Assembly (NCBI RefSeq): GCF_024519285.1
Contig: NZ_JAMZCY010000003.1
Location: 186,001-250,000, forward strand
DNA from: Cohnella sp. WQ 127256
Lineage (GTDB): Bacteria; Bacillota; Bacilli; Paenibacillales; Paenibacillaceae
Direction: 5' to 3'
DNA: 64,000 nt
Of the stretch, positions 1 to 8,949 are shown in pieces. The notes beneath the pieces are model-generated. The model had not been told where the DNA came from. It saw nothing but the letters and a program-made list of their open reading frames with translations, and did not search any database. The stretch's first letter is position 1. Each line of letters starts with the position of its first letter. The position numbers were made by a program, and so were the translations under genes.

Positions 1-1291
1 TATGCTCCCGAAGAGTGCTTCCTTCGTAATCTTGGCGGAAAAGTCCTCTCTCCTGAAGCAAGGGGACAACAAGCTCTACGAAATCCTCGAGCCCATCAGG
101 TAAGGTAGGCGCCATCAGCATGAAGCCATCGGCTGCTTGCTCCTTGAACCATTTTTCCAGCGTATTTGCGATTTTAATTGGCGTGCCTACGAGATGATCA
201 CCGCTGAAAGAGCCGGTAAGCAATGAATAGACTTCCCTTAGCTTAGGGTTCTCACGGGCGATAACGGGCTGGTGCTTCTTATAATCGGACTTGGTTTCCT
301 CTAACACATCCAAGCCAACATCTTTCGCTCTTGAATCCAGTGTTGCACCAGAGAAATCTACTCCCTTGAAATAATCGGAGAGAAAGAGGATCCCAGTCTC
401 TTCCGTAATTAGCGATTCAAGTAACTTTAGCTTGGCCTGGGCTTCCTCTTCCGTTCGCCCGATAATCGGGGAAATCCCCTGCAGAATGTAGACAGTCTCT
501 GGATTTCTACCCACTGAGGCAACCTTACTCTTATAGGAGCGATAGAATTGCTGAGCATCCTCTAGATTATATTTAATGGAGAAAATAACCTCGCCTACTT
601 TTGCTGAGAAGTTCTGTCCCGATTCTGATGTTCCAGCTTGCACGAGTACGGGATGGCCCTGCGGTGAACGCCCGATATTGAGCGGACCGTCCACAGAAAA
701 AAACCTACCCTTATGGTTTACGCGATGGAGCTTGCTGGGATCAATAAACTGTCCGCTGTCCTTGTCCTCGGTGAACGCATCATCCTCCCATGAGTCCCAT
801 AAACCTTGTACGACCTCTAGAAATTCCTCTGCGCGTTCGTAACGGAACGAATGCTCGAAATGCTCCTCAGCGTTGAAGTTACGGGCGGTATTACCGGATA
901 GATCCCTCGTTGTCACGATGTTCCAGCCGACTCTACCTTTACTAATATGATCGGCCGATAGGAATAAGCGGGCTAAGTTAAAGGGTTCGATATACGAAGT
1001 AGAAGCAGTGGCGACTAGCCCGATCTTCGTAGAGGCCCCAGCTAAGGCGGATATCAGGGTAATCGGCTCGAAGCGGTTTAGAATATTGGGGTGGGATTGC
1101 TCGTTAATAGCCAAGCTGTCTGCTAGGAAGGCGAAGTCGAATTTACCCCGTTCGGCGGTTTGAACCAGTTTCTTATAAAAGTCGATGTCATGACTGGCAC
1201 TCGGTTGTGCATGGGGGAGCCGCCATGAGGCAACGTGCATTCCCGTCCCTACCATGTAAGCGGATAGTTTGATTTGCCTTTTCTGTGTCAC
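1..1291 (-). CDS. LLM-class flavin-dependent monooxygenase (NtaA/SnaA/DmoA type), 3' end cut by window
   Basis: About 430 codons are visible, reading leftward and running off the window edge. The family (bacterial luciferase-like, FMNH2-dependent, NtaA/SnaA/DszA branch, about 440-450 residues) oxygenates small organic, often sulfur- or nitrogen-containing, compounds using reduced flavin from a partner reductase. Visible family landmarks are the N-terminal segment ending in HVASWRLPHA, the GRVGWNIVTT stretch with N-A-R-N-F after it, the LVQAGTSESGQNFSAKVGEV region, and the near-terminal YEGSTLREH. The start is GTG at 1291, preceded at good distance by AGGAGGG. It is divergent from the LacI gene, so the roughly 170-bp gap holds both promoters. 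Only the last ten or so residues should be missing. The substrate cannot be told from sequence. Confidence 0.9.
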   Translation of the reverse strand, partial: MTQKRQIKLSAYMVGTGMHVASWRLPHAQPSASHDIDFYKKLVQTAERGKFDFAFLADSLAINEQSHPNILNRFEPITLISALAGASTKIGLVATASTSYIEPFNLARLFLSADHISKGRVGWNIVTTRDLSGNTARNFNAEEHFEHSFRYERAEEFLEVVQGLWDSWEDDAFTEDKDSGQFIDPSKLHRVNHKGRFFSVDGPLNIGRSPQGHPVLVQAGTSESGQNFSAKVGEVIFSIKYNLEDAQQFYRSYKSKVASVGRNPETVYILQGISPIIGRTEEEAQAKLKLLESLITEETGILFLSDYFKGVDFSGATLDSRAKDVGLDVLEETKSDYKKHQPVIARENPKLREVYSLLTGSFSGDHLVGTPIKIANTLEKWFKEQAADGFMLMAPTLPDGLEDFVELVVPLLQERGLFRQDYEGSTLREH

Positions 1292-1390
1292 TTCGTAATC
1301 CCTCCTATATCATAGTAAATTAATGTGAATAGTATGAATAGAATGTACCATTTTTAGGAAAAGAGGTCAATATGAAATGTAGGGTTTTGC

Positions 1391-1435
1391 TTGACGATAT
1401 TTCCTGCTCGTGCCATAATGTACACGCGTACATTA
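1391..1435 (+). promoter_or_regulatory. Sigma-A promoter with overlapping LacI-type operator
   Basis: TTGACG at 1391-1396 and CATAAT at 1414-1419 are separated by exactly 17 bp. Overlapping the -10 and the expected start is an inverted repeat at 1416-1435, arms TAATGTAC and GTACATTA, with a central CG as is usual for LacI-family operators. Binding there would block transcription of the LacI gene that starts 26 bp further on, so autorepression of the whole LacI-ThuA-Gfo/Idh operon is the natural reading. The effector is unknown. Confidence 0.75.
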
Positions 1436-1461
1436 TTTGAAATAGATAGGGTGTTTAGTCT

Positions 1462-2484
1462 TTGGCGAACCGCAAGGAAGTAGCAAAGCTAGCTGGCGTA
1501 TCGGAAGCAACGGTATCTCGGGTGCTCAACGGTATAGGTCCAATGAAGGAATCGACGCGGGATCGGGTATTGGAAGCAGCTAAGCGGTTGAATTACGAGT
1601 TAAACGCCGTAGCATCGAGCTTTGCCAGAGGAAAGAGTGGGAATTTGGGCGTTGTGCTTCCGTACGTTCCGAAGGTCCATTTATTTTCCACCTATTATTA
1701 TTCGGAATTGTTAAGCGGAATTGGTGAGGCTGTTCGTTCGAAGGGTTACGGATTATTGCTATTATTTCGTGATCCTGCATCCGTATATGATTATATATCG
1801 TTATACCGCACACAGCGGGTTGATGCTTGTATTGTCCTTGGTGCGAGTGCCGTACCCTCTGAGATGGTGGGAATTAACCAGCTAGCTGAGGAAAGATTGC
1901 CGTTTTGCGTCATGGACCAAAGATTCGATAATCCTCTTGTTAGCATCGTTGCAGCGGATCACGAACAAGGTAGCTATGAGGCGGTTAAGCACATCATTAA
2001 TAAGGGCTATCGGAAAATTGGGTTTCTGAATGGTTCTCCACAATACTCGAATAGCCAGGATCGGTTGCTCGGTTACCGTAGGGCATTACAGGAAGTAGGT
2101 ATTCAACTGGATGAATCAATCCGATATGAAGGAAATTACAGTCGAACAAGTGGTACACAGGCTGCAAGTACTGTCTATCGCGATTTGAACAAGCTGGATG
2201 CAATCTTCGTCGGTAATGATCGAATGGCAATTGGACTTATGCAAGGGTTAAGGGGACTAGGCTGCAGCCTGCCTGACGATCTTAAGGTTGTTGCTTACGA
2301 TGATTCTGATGCAGCAAGTCTCGCGGAACCGCCGCTAACGACGGTTAAAGTTCCATTCTTTGAAATGGGACGCCTAGCTGCAGAAAAATTGTTATCCCAA
2401 TTAACAGACAAGGATAGTGAGGTATCCGTCATTAACGAGAAGCTGCAGACGGAGCTTATAGTAAGGAAATCTAGCGGTAATTAG
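1462..2484 (+). CDS. LacI-family transcriptional regulator
   Basis: This 340-residue protein has the LacI/GalR layout: an N-terminal helix-turn-helix and hinge (residues about 4-60, containing VAKLAGVSEATVSRVLNG and the minor-groove segment ELNAVASSFARG), then a periplasmic-binding-protein-like effector domain to the end. It starts at TTG 1462 with only a weak GATAGGG upstream; no better start keeps the helix-turn-helix intact. It is the first gene of an operon with a ThuA-like protein (start 22 nt after its stop) and a Gfo/Idh/MocA oxidoreductase. The operator at 1416-1435 suggests it represses its own operon. The inducer is probably a sugar or sugar derivative handled by those two enzymes, but that is inferred only from context. 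Confidence 0.93.
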   Translation: MANRKEVAKLAGVSEATVSRVLNGIGPMKESTRDRVLEAAKRLNYELNAVASSFARGKSGNLGVVLPYVPKVHLFSTYYYSELLSGIGEAVRSKGYGLLLLFRDPASVYDYISLYRTQRVDACIVLGASAVPSEMVGINQLAEERLPFCVMDQRFDNPLVSIVAADHEQGSYEAVKHIINKGYRKIGFLNGSPQYSNSQDRLLGYRRALQEVGIQLDESIRYEGNYSRTSGTQAASTVYRDLNKLDAIFVGNDRMAIGLMQGLRGLGCSLPDDLKVVAYDDSDAASLAEPPLTTVKVPFFEMGRLAAEKLLSQLTDKDSEVSVINEKLQTELIVRKSSGN

Positions 2485-2506
2485 AGTGGAATGGGAGACT
2501 ACATCG

Positions 2507-3226
2507 ATGAGAAAAGCGCTAATCGTATGGGGTGGCTGGGATGGTCATCAGCCTAAGGAGGTTGCGGAAATTTTTCGCAATCAGCTGGTGGAGGAAGGAT
2601 TCGAAGTCGAGGTGTCTGATACGCTGGAGGCATTTGCGGATGGCGAGAAGCTGAAGGGACTCGACCTGATTGTTCCGGTATGGACGATGGGGCGAATCGA
2701 GCAGGCTTGGGTAAATAATGTTTCCGCTGCTGTACAGAGTGGAGTTGGATTGGCGGGCTGCCATGGAGGTATGTGTGATGCATTCCGTGAGAACACGGAT
2801 TGGCAGTTTATGACCGGAGGACAGTGGATCTCACATCCCGGCAACGATGGAACGGAATATACGGTGGAGATTAAGAGCAGCTCTAGCCAACTTGTAGAAG
2901 GGATTGAAGATTTCGTAGTATCGACGGAGCAGTATTATTTGCATGTTGATCCTGCGAATGAGGTGCTCGCGACGACCCGTTTTCCAGTGGCACCAGGACC
3001 ACATTCATCCAATCGAGCAGTCGATATGCCCGTGATCTGGACGAAGCGCTGGGGTCATGGGCGTGTCTACTATAACTCGCTCGGACATCAAGCGAATATT
3101 ATGGAAATTCCGGTTGTGAAGGAACTCATGCGACGTGGCTTCCAATGGTGTGCGGAAGGTAAAGAGCTTGCTCCTGCGGAACTTGCAGAGAACGCATATA
3201 CAGGTATGGCAGATAACCAACTTTAA
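2507..3226 (+). CDS. ThuA-domain protein (class I glutamine-amidotransferase-like fold)
   Basis: The protein, 239 residues from ATG 2507, belongs to the ThuA family named after trehalose utilisation in rhizobia; biochemical roles include oxidation or handling of keto-sugars and remain poorly fixed. Visible marks are the start KALIVWGGWDGHQP, a nucleophile-elbow-like GLAGCHGGMCDAF near residues 85-97, and the terminal GRVYYNSLGH. An upstream GTG (2486) in frame is possible, but ATG 2507 has GGGAG nine bases before it. The gene lies between a LacI regulator and a Gfo/Idh oxidoreductase with short gaps. ThuA plus Gfo/Idh pairs are frequent in Paenibacillaceae sugar operons, so the two likely act on the same keto-sugar or polyol. 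A second ThuA gene is at 8311. Confidence 0.88.
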   Translation: MRKALIVWGGWDGHQPKEVAEIFRNQLVEEGFEVEVSDTLEAFADGEKLKGLDLIVPVWTMGRIEQAWVNNVSAAVQSGVGLAGCHGGMCDAFRENTDWQFMTGGQWISHPGNDGTEYTVEIKSSSSQLVEGIEDFVVSTEQYYLHVDPANEVLATTRFPVAPGPHSSNRAVDMPVIWTKRWGHGRVYYNSLGHQANIMEIPVVKELMRRGFQWCAEGKELAPAELAENAYTGMADNQL

Positions 3227-3247
3227 TCCGAAGGAAGATGTGCATTC

Positions 3248-4351
3248 ATGGATAAAATAAAAGTCGGCATTATCGGTACAGGGAACATCAGCGAAATCTA
3301 TTTTCAAAATGGTAAGCGATTCGAGTCGATGGAGGTCGTGGCTTGCGCTGACTTGGACGTAGAGAGAGCGAAGCTGAAAGCGGCGGAGCACGGGGTTCGT
3401 GGTTGTTCCGTAGAAGACTTGCTCGCTGATCCGGATATTCAGATGATCATTAATTTAACGATTCCTGTCGCTCATGCAACAGTATGTTTACAAGCGCTTG
3501 AAGCCGGAAAACACGTCTATGTAGAGAAGCCACTTGCGGTCACTCGCGAGGAAGGCTTGAAGGTACTCGAACTAGCGAAGCGTAAAGGGCTGCTTGTAGG
3601 AAGCGCACCGGACACCTTCCTTGGGGGCGGCATCCAAACCTCGATAAAGCTCGTGGAGGATGGATGGATTGGCACCCCGATCGGAGCAACGGCGTTTATG
3701 GTTTGTGGAGGCCATGAGAATTGGCACCCGGCGCCGGAGTTTTATTATCACAAAGGTGGCGGCCCTATGTTCGATATGGGTCCCTACTATTTGACGGCAC
3801 TCGTTGCATTGCTTGGTCCGATCTCCAGGGTAACGGGCTCAACTCGCATTTCCTTCCCAGAACGGACGATCACGAGCGAACCGAAGAAGGGGCAGAAGAT
3901 TCAGGTGGAGACACCTACCCATATCGCGGGAATTATGGATTTCGTGTCTGGACCGATAGGTACGATACTGACAAGCTTTGATGTGAAAGGGAATTCAATG
4001 CTTCCTCGCATCGAGGTGTATGGAAGTGAAGGAACACTTCTCGTTCCTGACCCGAATGGATTTGGGGGTTCGGTTAGCATCTGGCGTGCGGGGGCTAAGG
4101 AATGGTCTACAATTCCGTTAACACACGGGAAAGCTGAGAACGCCCGTGGCGTAGGTGCAGCGGATATGGCGAAAGCGATCCAAACCGGACGTAAGCACCG
4201 TGCGAACGGGGAGATGGCCTATCATGTATTGGAAGCGATGCATGGCTTCCATGATGCTTCCGAGCAAGGTACGCACTACATGATGAAGAGTACCTGCGAG
4301 AAACCAGCTCCTCTGCCTTTAGGATTGGCAGATTATAGCCTAGATGAATAG
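3248..4351 (+). CDS. Gfo/Idh/MocA-family NAD(P)-dependent oxidoreductase
   Basis: This is a full-length (367 residues) cytoplasmic sugar or inositol dehydrogenase-type enzyme. The N-terminal Rossmann fold shows VGIIGTGNISEIYF at residues 6-19 and the catalytic-lysine motif EKP at 93-95; the C-terminal substrate domain has the FDMGPYYL signature of the second Gfo/Idh C-terminal family. AAGGAAG lies ahead of ATG 3248, 21 nt after the ThuA stop, so this is the last gene of the LacI-ThuA-Gfo/Idh operon, and a hairpin terminator follows. The family oxidises or reduces hydroxyl/keto groups of sugars, inositols or their derivatives; the exact substrate is not readable. Confidence 0.93.
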   Translation: MDKIKVGIIGTGNISEIYFQNGKRFESMEVVACADLDVERAKLKAAEHGVRGCSVEDLLADPDIQMIINLTIPVAHATVCLQALEAGKHVYVEKPLAVTREEGLKVLELAKRKGLLVGSAPDTFLGGGIQTSIKLVEDGWIGTPIGATAFMVCGGHENWHPAPEFYYHKGGGPMFDMGPYYLTALVALLGPISRVTGSTRISFPERTITSEPKKGQKIQVETPTHIAGIMDFVSGPIGTILTSFDVKGNSMLPRIEVYGSEGTLLVPDPNGFGGSVSIWRAGAKEWSTIPLTHGKAENARGVGAADMAKAIQTGRKHRANGEMAYHVLEAMHGFHDASEQGTHYMMKSTCEKPAPLPLGLADYSLDE

Positions 4352-4396
4352 TTGGCTTGTCTGGTGGAACAGAATATTCTAGCTCATAGTGAAAAG

Positions 4397-4437
4397 AAGG
4401 ATCGACCGCAGCTTTCAGCTGAAGTTGATCCTTTTTT
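4397..4437 (+). terminator. Intrinsic terminator after the LacI-ThuA-Gfo/Idh operon
   Basis: AAGGATC at 4397-4403 pairs with GATCCTT at 4427-4433; an inner stem CAGCT/AGCTG lies between, and the T run covers 4432-4437. The stem has mismatches, so efficiency is uncertain. The remaining stretch to the next gene at 4596 shows nothing else beyond a ribosome site. Confidence 0.7.
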
Positions 4438-4595
4438 GTGTACAAGGGGGGAAGGAAAGTCAGGTATGTATTTCGGTTTACGTCGCGTTATAGATCGTGC
4501 GTTTCTGGTTTATTATTTTCTCGGAGTAACTAAGTGCTATAGGTGGCGTTTAACTTAATAGGTTAAATAAACTGGCTAACGGAGAGGAGATAGAC

Positions 4596-5483
4596 ATGAA
4601 ACCGAAAATCATCTATGGAATAGCAATCGTACTCATTCTAGCGAGCGGGGTGGGCAACTATACCTATAACCGATACTATCAACTCCCGGAAGCGGGTTAC
4701 TTACGGCACTACATCGAGACCCATGTAGCTCCCTCCGTCGCCTTCGACCTTCTATATGTAGCGAACAATGCAGATAAGCGTAAAATCGTTAGCGCACAAG
4801 TTGATGAGCTCCCTATGCTTAAATTTCATCCGGTGCAAATTCATCAGGAGCTGCGTCACCAGACGATCTACAAGCTAATGGGGTATTATGACGGGAATAT
4901 GAGTTGGCCTGGGGCTGACCCGGTTAAGCTTCACACGATCACAACCTTTTTTAGCGACGGGAGTGTTAGTGAGGAGGAGGTCGGAGAGATTGTCGCTTAT
5001 CAGGAGGTTTGGTCGAGTACGCAGAACGCTGAAAGTGGTCCTATTCAGTTTTCATCGGGAAGGAGCTCCTCTGACAACGACGGATCTACATCGGTTCAAA
5101 TAACGAGTCCAGTAACGTTCACAGGAATTTCTTCAGCTTGGCTGGATAAGCTGGGAAGCCTATTTGAATACGAGGTGAAGTCGACTGCTCAGGGGAGACT
5201 CACTTCTGGATTTACGTCTGGAGTTACATCTGGAATCGATTCACCAGTGGAAGCTAATGCTTCCGTCGAATTAAAGTCAGGACAATCGCTTTCGCTGGAT
5301 TACCGATTCATGCTCAGACAAAGCCCGCAAGCTATGGAAGTCTATAACCTACAACTTCAAATGAACTTCGTTGAGCCCAACGGGAACAAGCACGATTATA
5401 CGGTGTTCGCGAATTATTCGCCGTATCCAACAGAAGCTCAAATGCGCACCTATGTCCGTGAGCAGAGGAGGCAGGTGAAATGA
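4596..5483 (+). CDS. Membrane-anchored extracytoplasmic protein, unknown function
   Basis: I do not recognise this 295-residue protein. It has one N-terminal membrane segment (about residues 4-23, IIYGIAIVLILASGVGNYTY) with a positively charged start and then an entirely soluble, presumably extracytoplasmic body rich in serine and threonine, with a T-S-G-F-T-S-G-V-T-S-G-I repeat around residue 210. GGAGAGGAG precedes ATG 4596. It overlaps the next gene by four bases (ATGA), so the two are translationally coupled and probably form a two-gene membrane unit. No catalytic motif is visible. Confidence 0.7.
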   Translation: MKPKIIYGIAIVLILASGVGNYTYNRYYQLPEAGYLRHYIETHVAPSVAFDLLYVANNADKRKIVSAQVDELPMLKFHPVQIHQELRHQTIYKLMGYYDGNMSWPGADPVKLHTITTFFSDGSVSEEEVGEIVAYQEVWSSTQNAESGPIQFSSGRSSSDNDGSTSVQITSPVTFTGISSAWLDKLGSLFEYEVKSTAQGRLTSGFTSGVTSGIDSPVEANASVELKSGQSLSLDYRFMLRQSPQAMEVYNLQLQMNFVEPNGNKHDYTVFANYSPYPTEAQMRTYVREQRRQVK

Positions 5484-6094
5484 TGAGAGCCTATTCTCAG
5501 GTGGCTTGGGGTCTTGCATTAGAGCTGATAGATATCCGTTTTGGGAGCTTTGACTTGTTTCCGGATGTCATTGGATTTTTGCTTTTACTGATTGGGTTGT
5601 CCCACTTACGTATGTATGATGAACGCTTCAAAATTGCATGGATAGCAGCGGGAGTATTGTTCATCCTTTCGGTGCTACAACTGTTCGGGTTACAGATAGG
5701 GTTCTCTCTGACAAACTACGAAACACCTTCGGTCCCTGTTCTGATATACACTTCATTTTCCATTGCAGTCGACTTAGTCATGTTATTCGGAATATGTAGA
5801 GGAATTCAGAGGCTTGCTCTTTCTTGGCGAAAAGTGGAGCTTTCACGGGTGGCAGGATCAGGGTGGAGTGTCATCTTTGGATTGGGCTTCTTAATGTTAT
5901 TCCTCTTCCCTTTTCAGCTCAACTATACGTTGCAGGATGCGTTGCCGGTTGTTTTTCTGCTTGCACTTGGCTATTTAGTCGCTAGCTTATGGGTTATCCT
6001 GCTCGTTCGTCGAGCGGGTCGTGAGCTGCCTAGTAACAAGGGTGATCCTAATCCAGACCCAGACCTAGGCAATCATGTGGACATTATCGCGTAA
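5480..6094 (+). CDS. Polytopic membrane protein, unknown function
   Basis: A 204-residue hydrophobic protein with about six predicted membrane segments, starting with SQVAWGLALELIDIRFGSFDLFPDVIGFLLLLIGLSHL-type sequence, which resembles small integral proteins annotated only as hypothetical in Paenibacillus. ATG 5480 overlaps the stop of the preceding anchored protein; a second ATG is three bases further. The C-terminal tail (NKGDPNPDPDLGNHVD) is hydrophilic and acidic. Coupling to the upstream gene suggests a joint complex. No function is inferred. Confidence 0.7.
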   Translation: MMRAYSQVAWGLALELIDIRFGSFDLFPDVIGFLLLLIGLSHLRMYDERFKIAWIAAGVLFILSVLQLFGLQIGFSLTNYETPSVPVLIYTSFSIAVDLVMLFGICRGIQRLALSWRKVELSRVAGSGWSVIFGLGFLMLFLFPFQLNYTLQDALPVVFLLALGYLVASLWVILLVRRAGRELPSNKGDPNPDPDLGNHVDIIA

Positions 6095-6221
6095 GGTGAC
6101 AGATTAGAATCTTAAATAAACGCAAACGAATGTTGGTTTATCGGAAATACATAGTCACTCCTAACTCTTATGATTGAGCTATGAACATCAAATCATAACT
6201 AGAGTCGAAGGGGTGCTCCCA

Positions 6222-7070
6222 ATGTTGAACGAGAGTCAACTGGCTGAATTCGAGAAGAATGGTTTTCTAAAGGGCGGCGTTGTTCTAAGCGAGGAAGAAG
6301 TAGAAGCGTTGAGGAACGAATTGGATAACGTCATGGAAGGTAAGTCTGTGACCAAGCCTGTCTTGAACCATAACCTACTCGGAGATGAAGAAGCACTCGA
6401 GGAAAAGTCTCTGTATGACGGAATGAAAATGACCACTAATGAGAAAGTTGTGCAAATCGTTAATATTTGGATGGCAAGCGACGCTTTCTTCAAACATGCT
6501 GCCAACCCTACGATTTGTGAAGAAGTCGCGCAGCTCTGCCAGACGGATACACTTCGAATTTGGCACGACCAGATTCAGTACAAACCTCCCATTACTGGTG
6601 GACCGACCGCTTGGCACCAAGACTATCCCTTGTGGCCTATTATTCAGCCGGCTGACCTCGTAAGCGCATGGGTGGCGCTTGATGATGCCGTCATTGAGAA
6701 TGGCTGCATGTGGATGGTGCCCGGCAGTCACAAATGGGGTAACCATCAGAAGCACTTGGCTAGCGACAAGGAATTCATGCCCTACCATCGCCATCCGGAG
6801 CTACTCCCAGAAGGAGCGGAGGTAAAGGCTGTTCCTTTCGAGATCAAGAAAGGACAGGTAGGCTACCACCACAGCCTCACCTGGCACGGAAGCCCGAACA
6901 ATCGATCGGAGCTGAAGCGAAGAGCAATTGCTGTTCACTATATGCCAGGGCATACGCGATACGAGCCGTCGAGCGAACACGTCATGCTGTCCTACGTAAC
7001 GGTTAACCCAGGAGATATCATGCAGGGCGAGCATTTCCCCGTTGTTTATTCACCCTCATTGGTTAGGTGA
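6222..7070 (+). CDS. Phytanoyl-CoA dioxygenase (PhyH) family Fe(II)/2-oxoglutarate oxygenase
   Basis: This 282-residue protein has the PhyH double-stranded beta-helix. The iron ligands are readable as H132-x-D134 (WHQDYP) and a distal His at about 222 (TWHGSPNNRS), followed by the 2-oxoglutarate-binding arginine region (KRRAIAVHYMPG). Family members hydroxylate diverse small molecules, often in secondary metabolism or catabolism. The start chosen is ATG 6222, seven or so bases after GAAGGGG; a TTG at 6174 in the same frame has no ribosome site. It is convergent with an AraC regulator and separated from it by a 16-bp-stem hairpin. The substrate is unknown. Confidence 0.9.
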   Translation: MLNESQLAEFEKNGFLKGGVVLSEEEVEALRNELDNVMEGKSVTKPVLNHNLLGDEEALEEKSLYDGMKMTTNEKVVQIVNIWMASDAFFKHAANPTICEEVAQLCQTDTLRIWHDQIQYKPPITGGPTAWHQDYPLWPIIQPADLVSAWVALDDAVIENGCMWMVPGSHKWGNHQKHLASDKEFMPYHRHPELLPEGAEVKAVPFEIKKGQVGYHHSLTWHGSPNNRSELKRRAIAVHYMPGHTRYEPSSEHVMLSYVTVNPGDIMQGEHFPVVYSPSLVR

Positions 7071-7080
7071 AGTAGACAGA

Positions 7081-7119
7081 AGCCAAAGAAGAGCGATTCC
7101 CATTCGCTCTTCTTTGGCT
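7081..7119. terminator. Strong hairpin between convergent PhyH and AraC genes
   Basis: A perfect 16-bp inverted repeat (7081-7096 with 7104-7119, arm AGCCAAAGAAGAGCGA) with a 7-base loop. The T-tract after it is poor on both strands, so it is probably a bidirectional terminator or RNA-stabilising hairpin. Confidence 0.65.
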
Positions 7120-7141
7120 TCTGTTGTTCCGGCACTTTGGT

Positions 7142-8023
7142 TTATTCAACCGGCTTGGGAGAGTGCCCGTACATTCTGAATTCGGTAGGAGTTAATCCAG
7201 TTAATCGCTTGAACTGATGGCTGAAGTAATGGATGCTCGTGAATCCAAGTTCCTCTGAAATCGTCTCGAGCTTCCCTCCGTGCAATAAAGCACGTTTTGC
7301 ACCCTTGATTCTTTCGGCTATGATGTATTGTTTGGGCAGTAGTCCAATTTCCTCTTTAAACAGCTTGGCAAAATGGATAGGATGATAACCGCATAGGGAA
7401 GCTAGCTCCGAGACTGCCCAGTTTTTTCCTGGGTGCTCTTGCATCGCCTGAATAGCGGGTTCGATTCGACTGGAAGCCTGGAGCCTTGCTCCCTTATCCA
7501 GCAGCTGCCGGAAGATTAGGGATAGGAGCTGCATCAATAACCCGCGGAGTGTGAGAGCAAACCCCGGCTGCTCGAGTTCGTATTCTATTACGATTCTCGT
7601 CAGAATACGCTCTAAACCGGATACAGTGAACAATGTTGGAAGGGTGACTTCCCCATACGGGGGAAGTTCAAGAACGGGATTGATAGGCTCCCCGATCAGG
7701 GCTTCACGATCAGCTAACTGTATGCGATGAGCCGGATGGACAGGAACAGAGGATGCTTGGTGCCAGTCGAAATGAACGCTGAAATAATCGGTTATTCCTT
7801 CAGCGAATAGCCAATGGGGACTTTCTGAATCGAAATAAGCGCATTCCCCGGCGTGAATTAAGTATTGACGTTGTCCGACAAAAAGCCTGGCATGACCAGA
7901 TACAACGTAGAGGAATTGGCAGTCCGGTATGATCCGGACTCCCCAATCGGTATCGCCTTGCGTCTTAGCACGACTAGCGAAGTTAACCGTTGGCATTAAG
8001 TCATCCAGTGTTCTCATTGGCAT
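7142..8023 (-). CDS. AraC-family regulator with N-terminal cupin domain
   Basis: A 293-residue AraC/XylS regulator. The N-terminal part (about 1-160) is the cupin-like ligand domain; the C-terminal 100 residues hold two helix-turn-helix motifs (WAVSELASLCGYHPIHFAKLFKEE and ISEELGFTSIHYFSHQFKRL) and the final signature GLTPTEFR. AAGGGG precedes ATG 8023 by five bases. It is divergent from the second ThuA gene (8311), across a 287-bp AT-rich gap, and convergent with PhyH, so either may be its target. The ligand is probably a carbohydrate. Confidence 0.92.
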   Translation of the reverse strand: MPMRTLDDLMPTVNFASRAKTQGDTDWGVRIIPDCQFLYVVSGHARLFVGQRQYLIHAGECAYFDSESPHWLFAEGITDYFSVHFDWHQASSVPVHPAHRIQLADREALIGEPINPVLELPPYGEVTLPTLFTVSGLERILTRIVIEYELEQPGFALTLRGLLMQLLSLIFRQLLDKGARLQASSRIEPAIQAMQEHPGKNWAVSELASLCGYHPIHFAKLFKEEIGLLPKQYIIAERIKGAKRALLHGGKLETISEELGFTSIHYFSHQFKRLTGLTPTEFRMYGHSPKPVE

Positions 8024-8310
8024 AGAAGCCCCTTTTGATTCCGGTGTCGTTATTCAAAGTCTCTATGATAAATGAAGCAGCATCTATGTATTTGTATTCT
8101 CAGTTCATACTATCATAAGTTAAGGGAATAATGTTTTGCTTCGCACGATTCTCTGAGAGGGATATTTCACGTATTTATCGAGGTGTGTGCTAAAATAATT
8201 TCAGGATAGCAGACCAGCCAAAATGAAATTTTCTAGCATATATTTTGATCGGATAAATGAGTACTCGTTCGGCGAGCAGAACGCGATTAGAAGAGTGGAG
8301 GAGCACTGGA

Positions 8311-8949
8311 ATGAATACGATTCAGGCGTTGGCTTTGGGAAATTACTCGGATGCTATTTATCATCCTTTTGCGGGTATCGACAAGGAAATTGAGCAGATT
8401 TTTCATGGGAAAATAGATGTGCGAAGCTCAGGAGATTACGGAATGCTCAAAGAGGAGTATTTATCATCCTATCAGCTTTTTATTTCTTATACGGAATTTA
8501 TGGAAGAGAAGCTTTCCCCGTCACGGACAGCAGCGCTTCTATCATTCGTTGCGCGTGGCGGAGGGTTTCTAGCGATTCACAACGGCATTTCCTTGCAGAG
8601 GAATCAGGAGCTAGCGGTTATGCTTGGAGCCAAGTTTACGCACCATCCTGATTTCACCTCGTTGCCAATTCGTATTCGCGAGCCGAATCATCGGATCATG
8701 GACCGAGTTGAGCCTTTTATCGTTGAGGATGAGCCGTATCGGTTCGAATTCAACCCTCATGTCCAGACAAAGATCCTAGCAGAATACGAGCATGAAGGAG
8801 AGAGATGGCCTGCCGCGTGGACACATGAATTCGGTCTTGGGAGGATTGTTTACTTAATGCCAGGTCATCAGCTTTCCGCGTTTAAAGTGGAGGGCTACCG
8901 ACGTTTGATTCTAAATGCCGGATTATGGGCTGCGAAAATGATAGGGTAA
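8311..8949 (+). CDS. ThuA-domain protein, second copy
   Basis: A 212-residue ThuA-like protein: IQALALGNYSDAIYHP at the N-terminus, the elbow GGGFLAIHNGIS near residues 87-98, then HHPDF, and the terminal GRIVYLMPGHQLSAF. ATG 8311 has GGAGG at correct distance; a further-upstream start at 8257 lacks one. It is shorter than and clearly diverged from the ThuA at 2507 (no Cys at the elbow: AIHNG instead of GCHGG). It stands alone, divergent from an AraC gene that may regulate it. Likely acts on sugar-related compounds. Confidence 0.82.
   Translation: MNTIQALALGNYSDAIYHPFAGIDKEIEQIFHGKIDVRSSGDYGMLKEEYLSSYQLFISYTEFMEEKLSPSRTAALLSFVARGGGFLAIHNGISLQRNQELAVMLGAKFTHHPDFTSLPIRIREPNHRIMDRVEPFIVEDEPYRFEFNPHVQTKILAEYEHEGERWPAAWTHEFGLGRIVYLMPGHQLSAFKVEGYRRLILNAGLWAAKMIG

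Noticed and set aside
4352..4558. Open frame of 68 codons after the Gfo/Idh gene
   Set aside because: It runs through the operon terminator, has no ribosome site and no protein-like composition.
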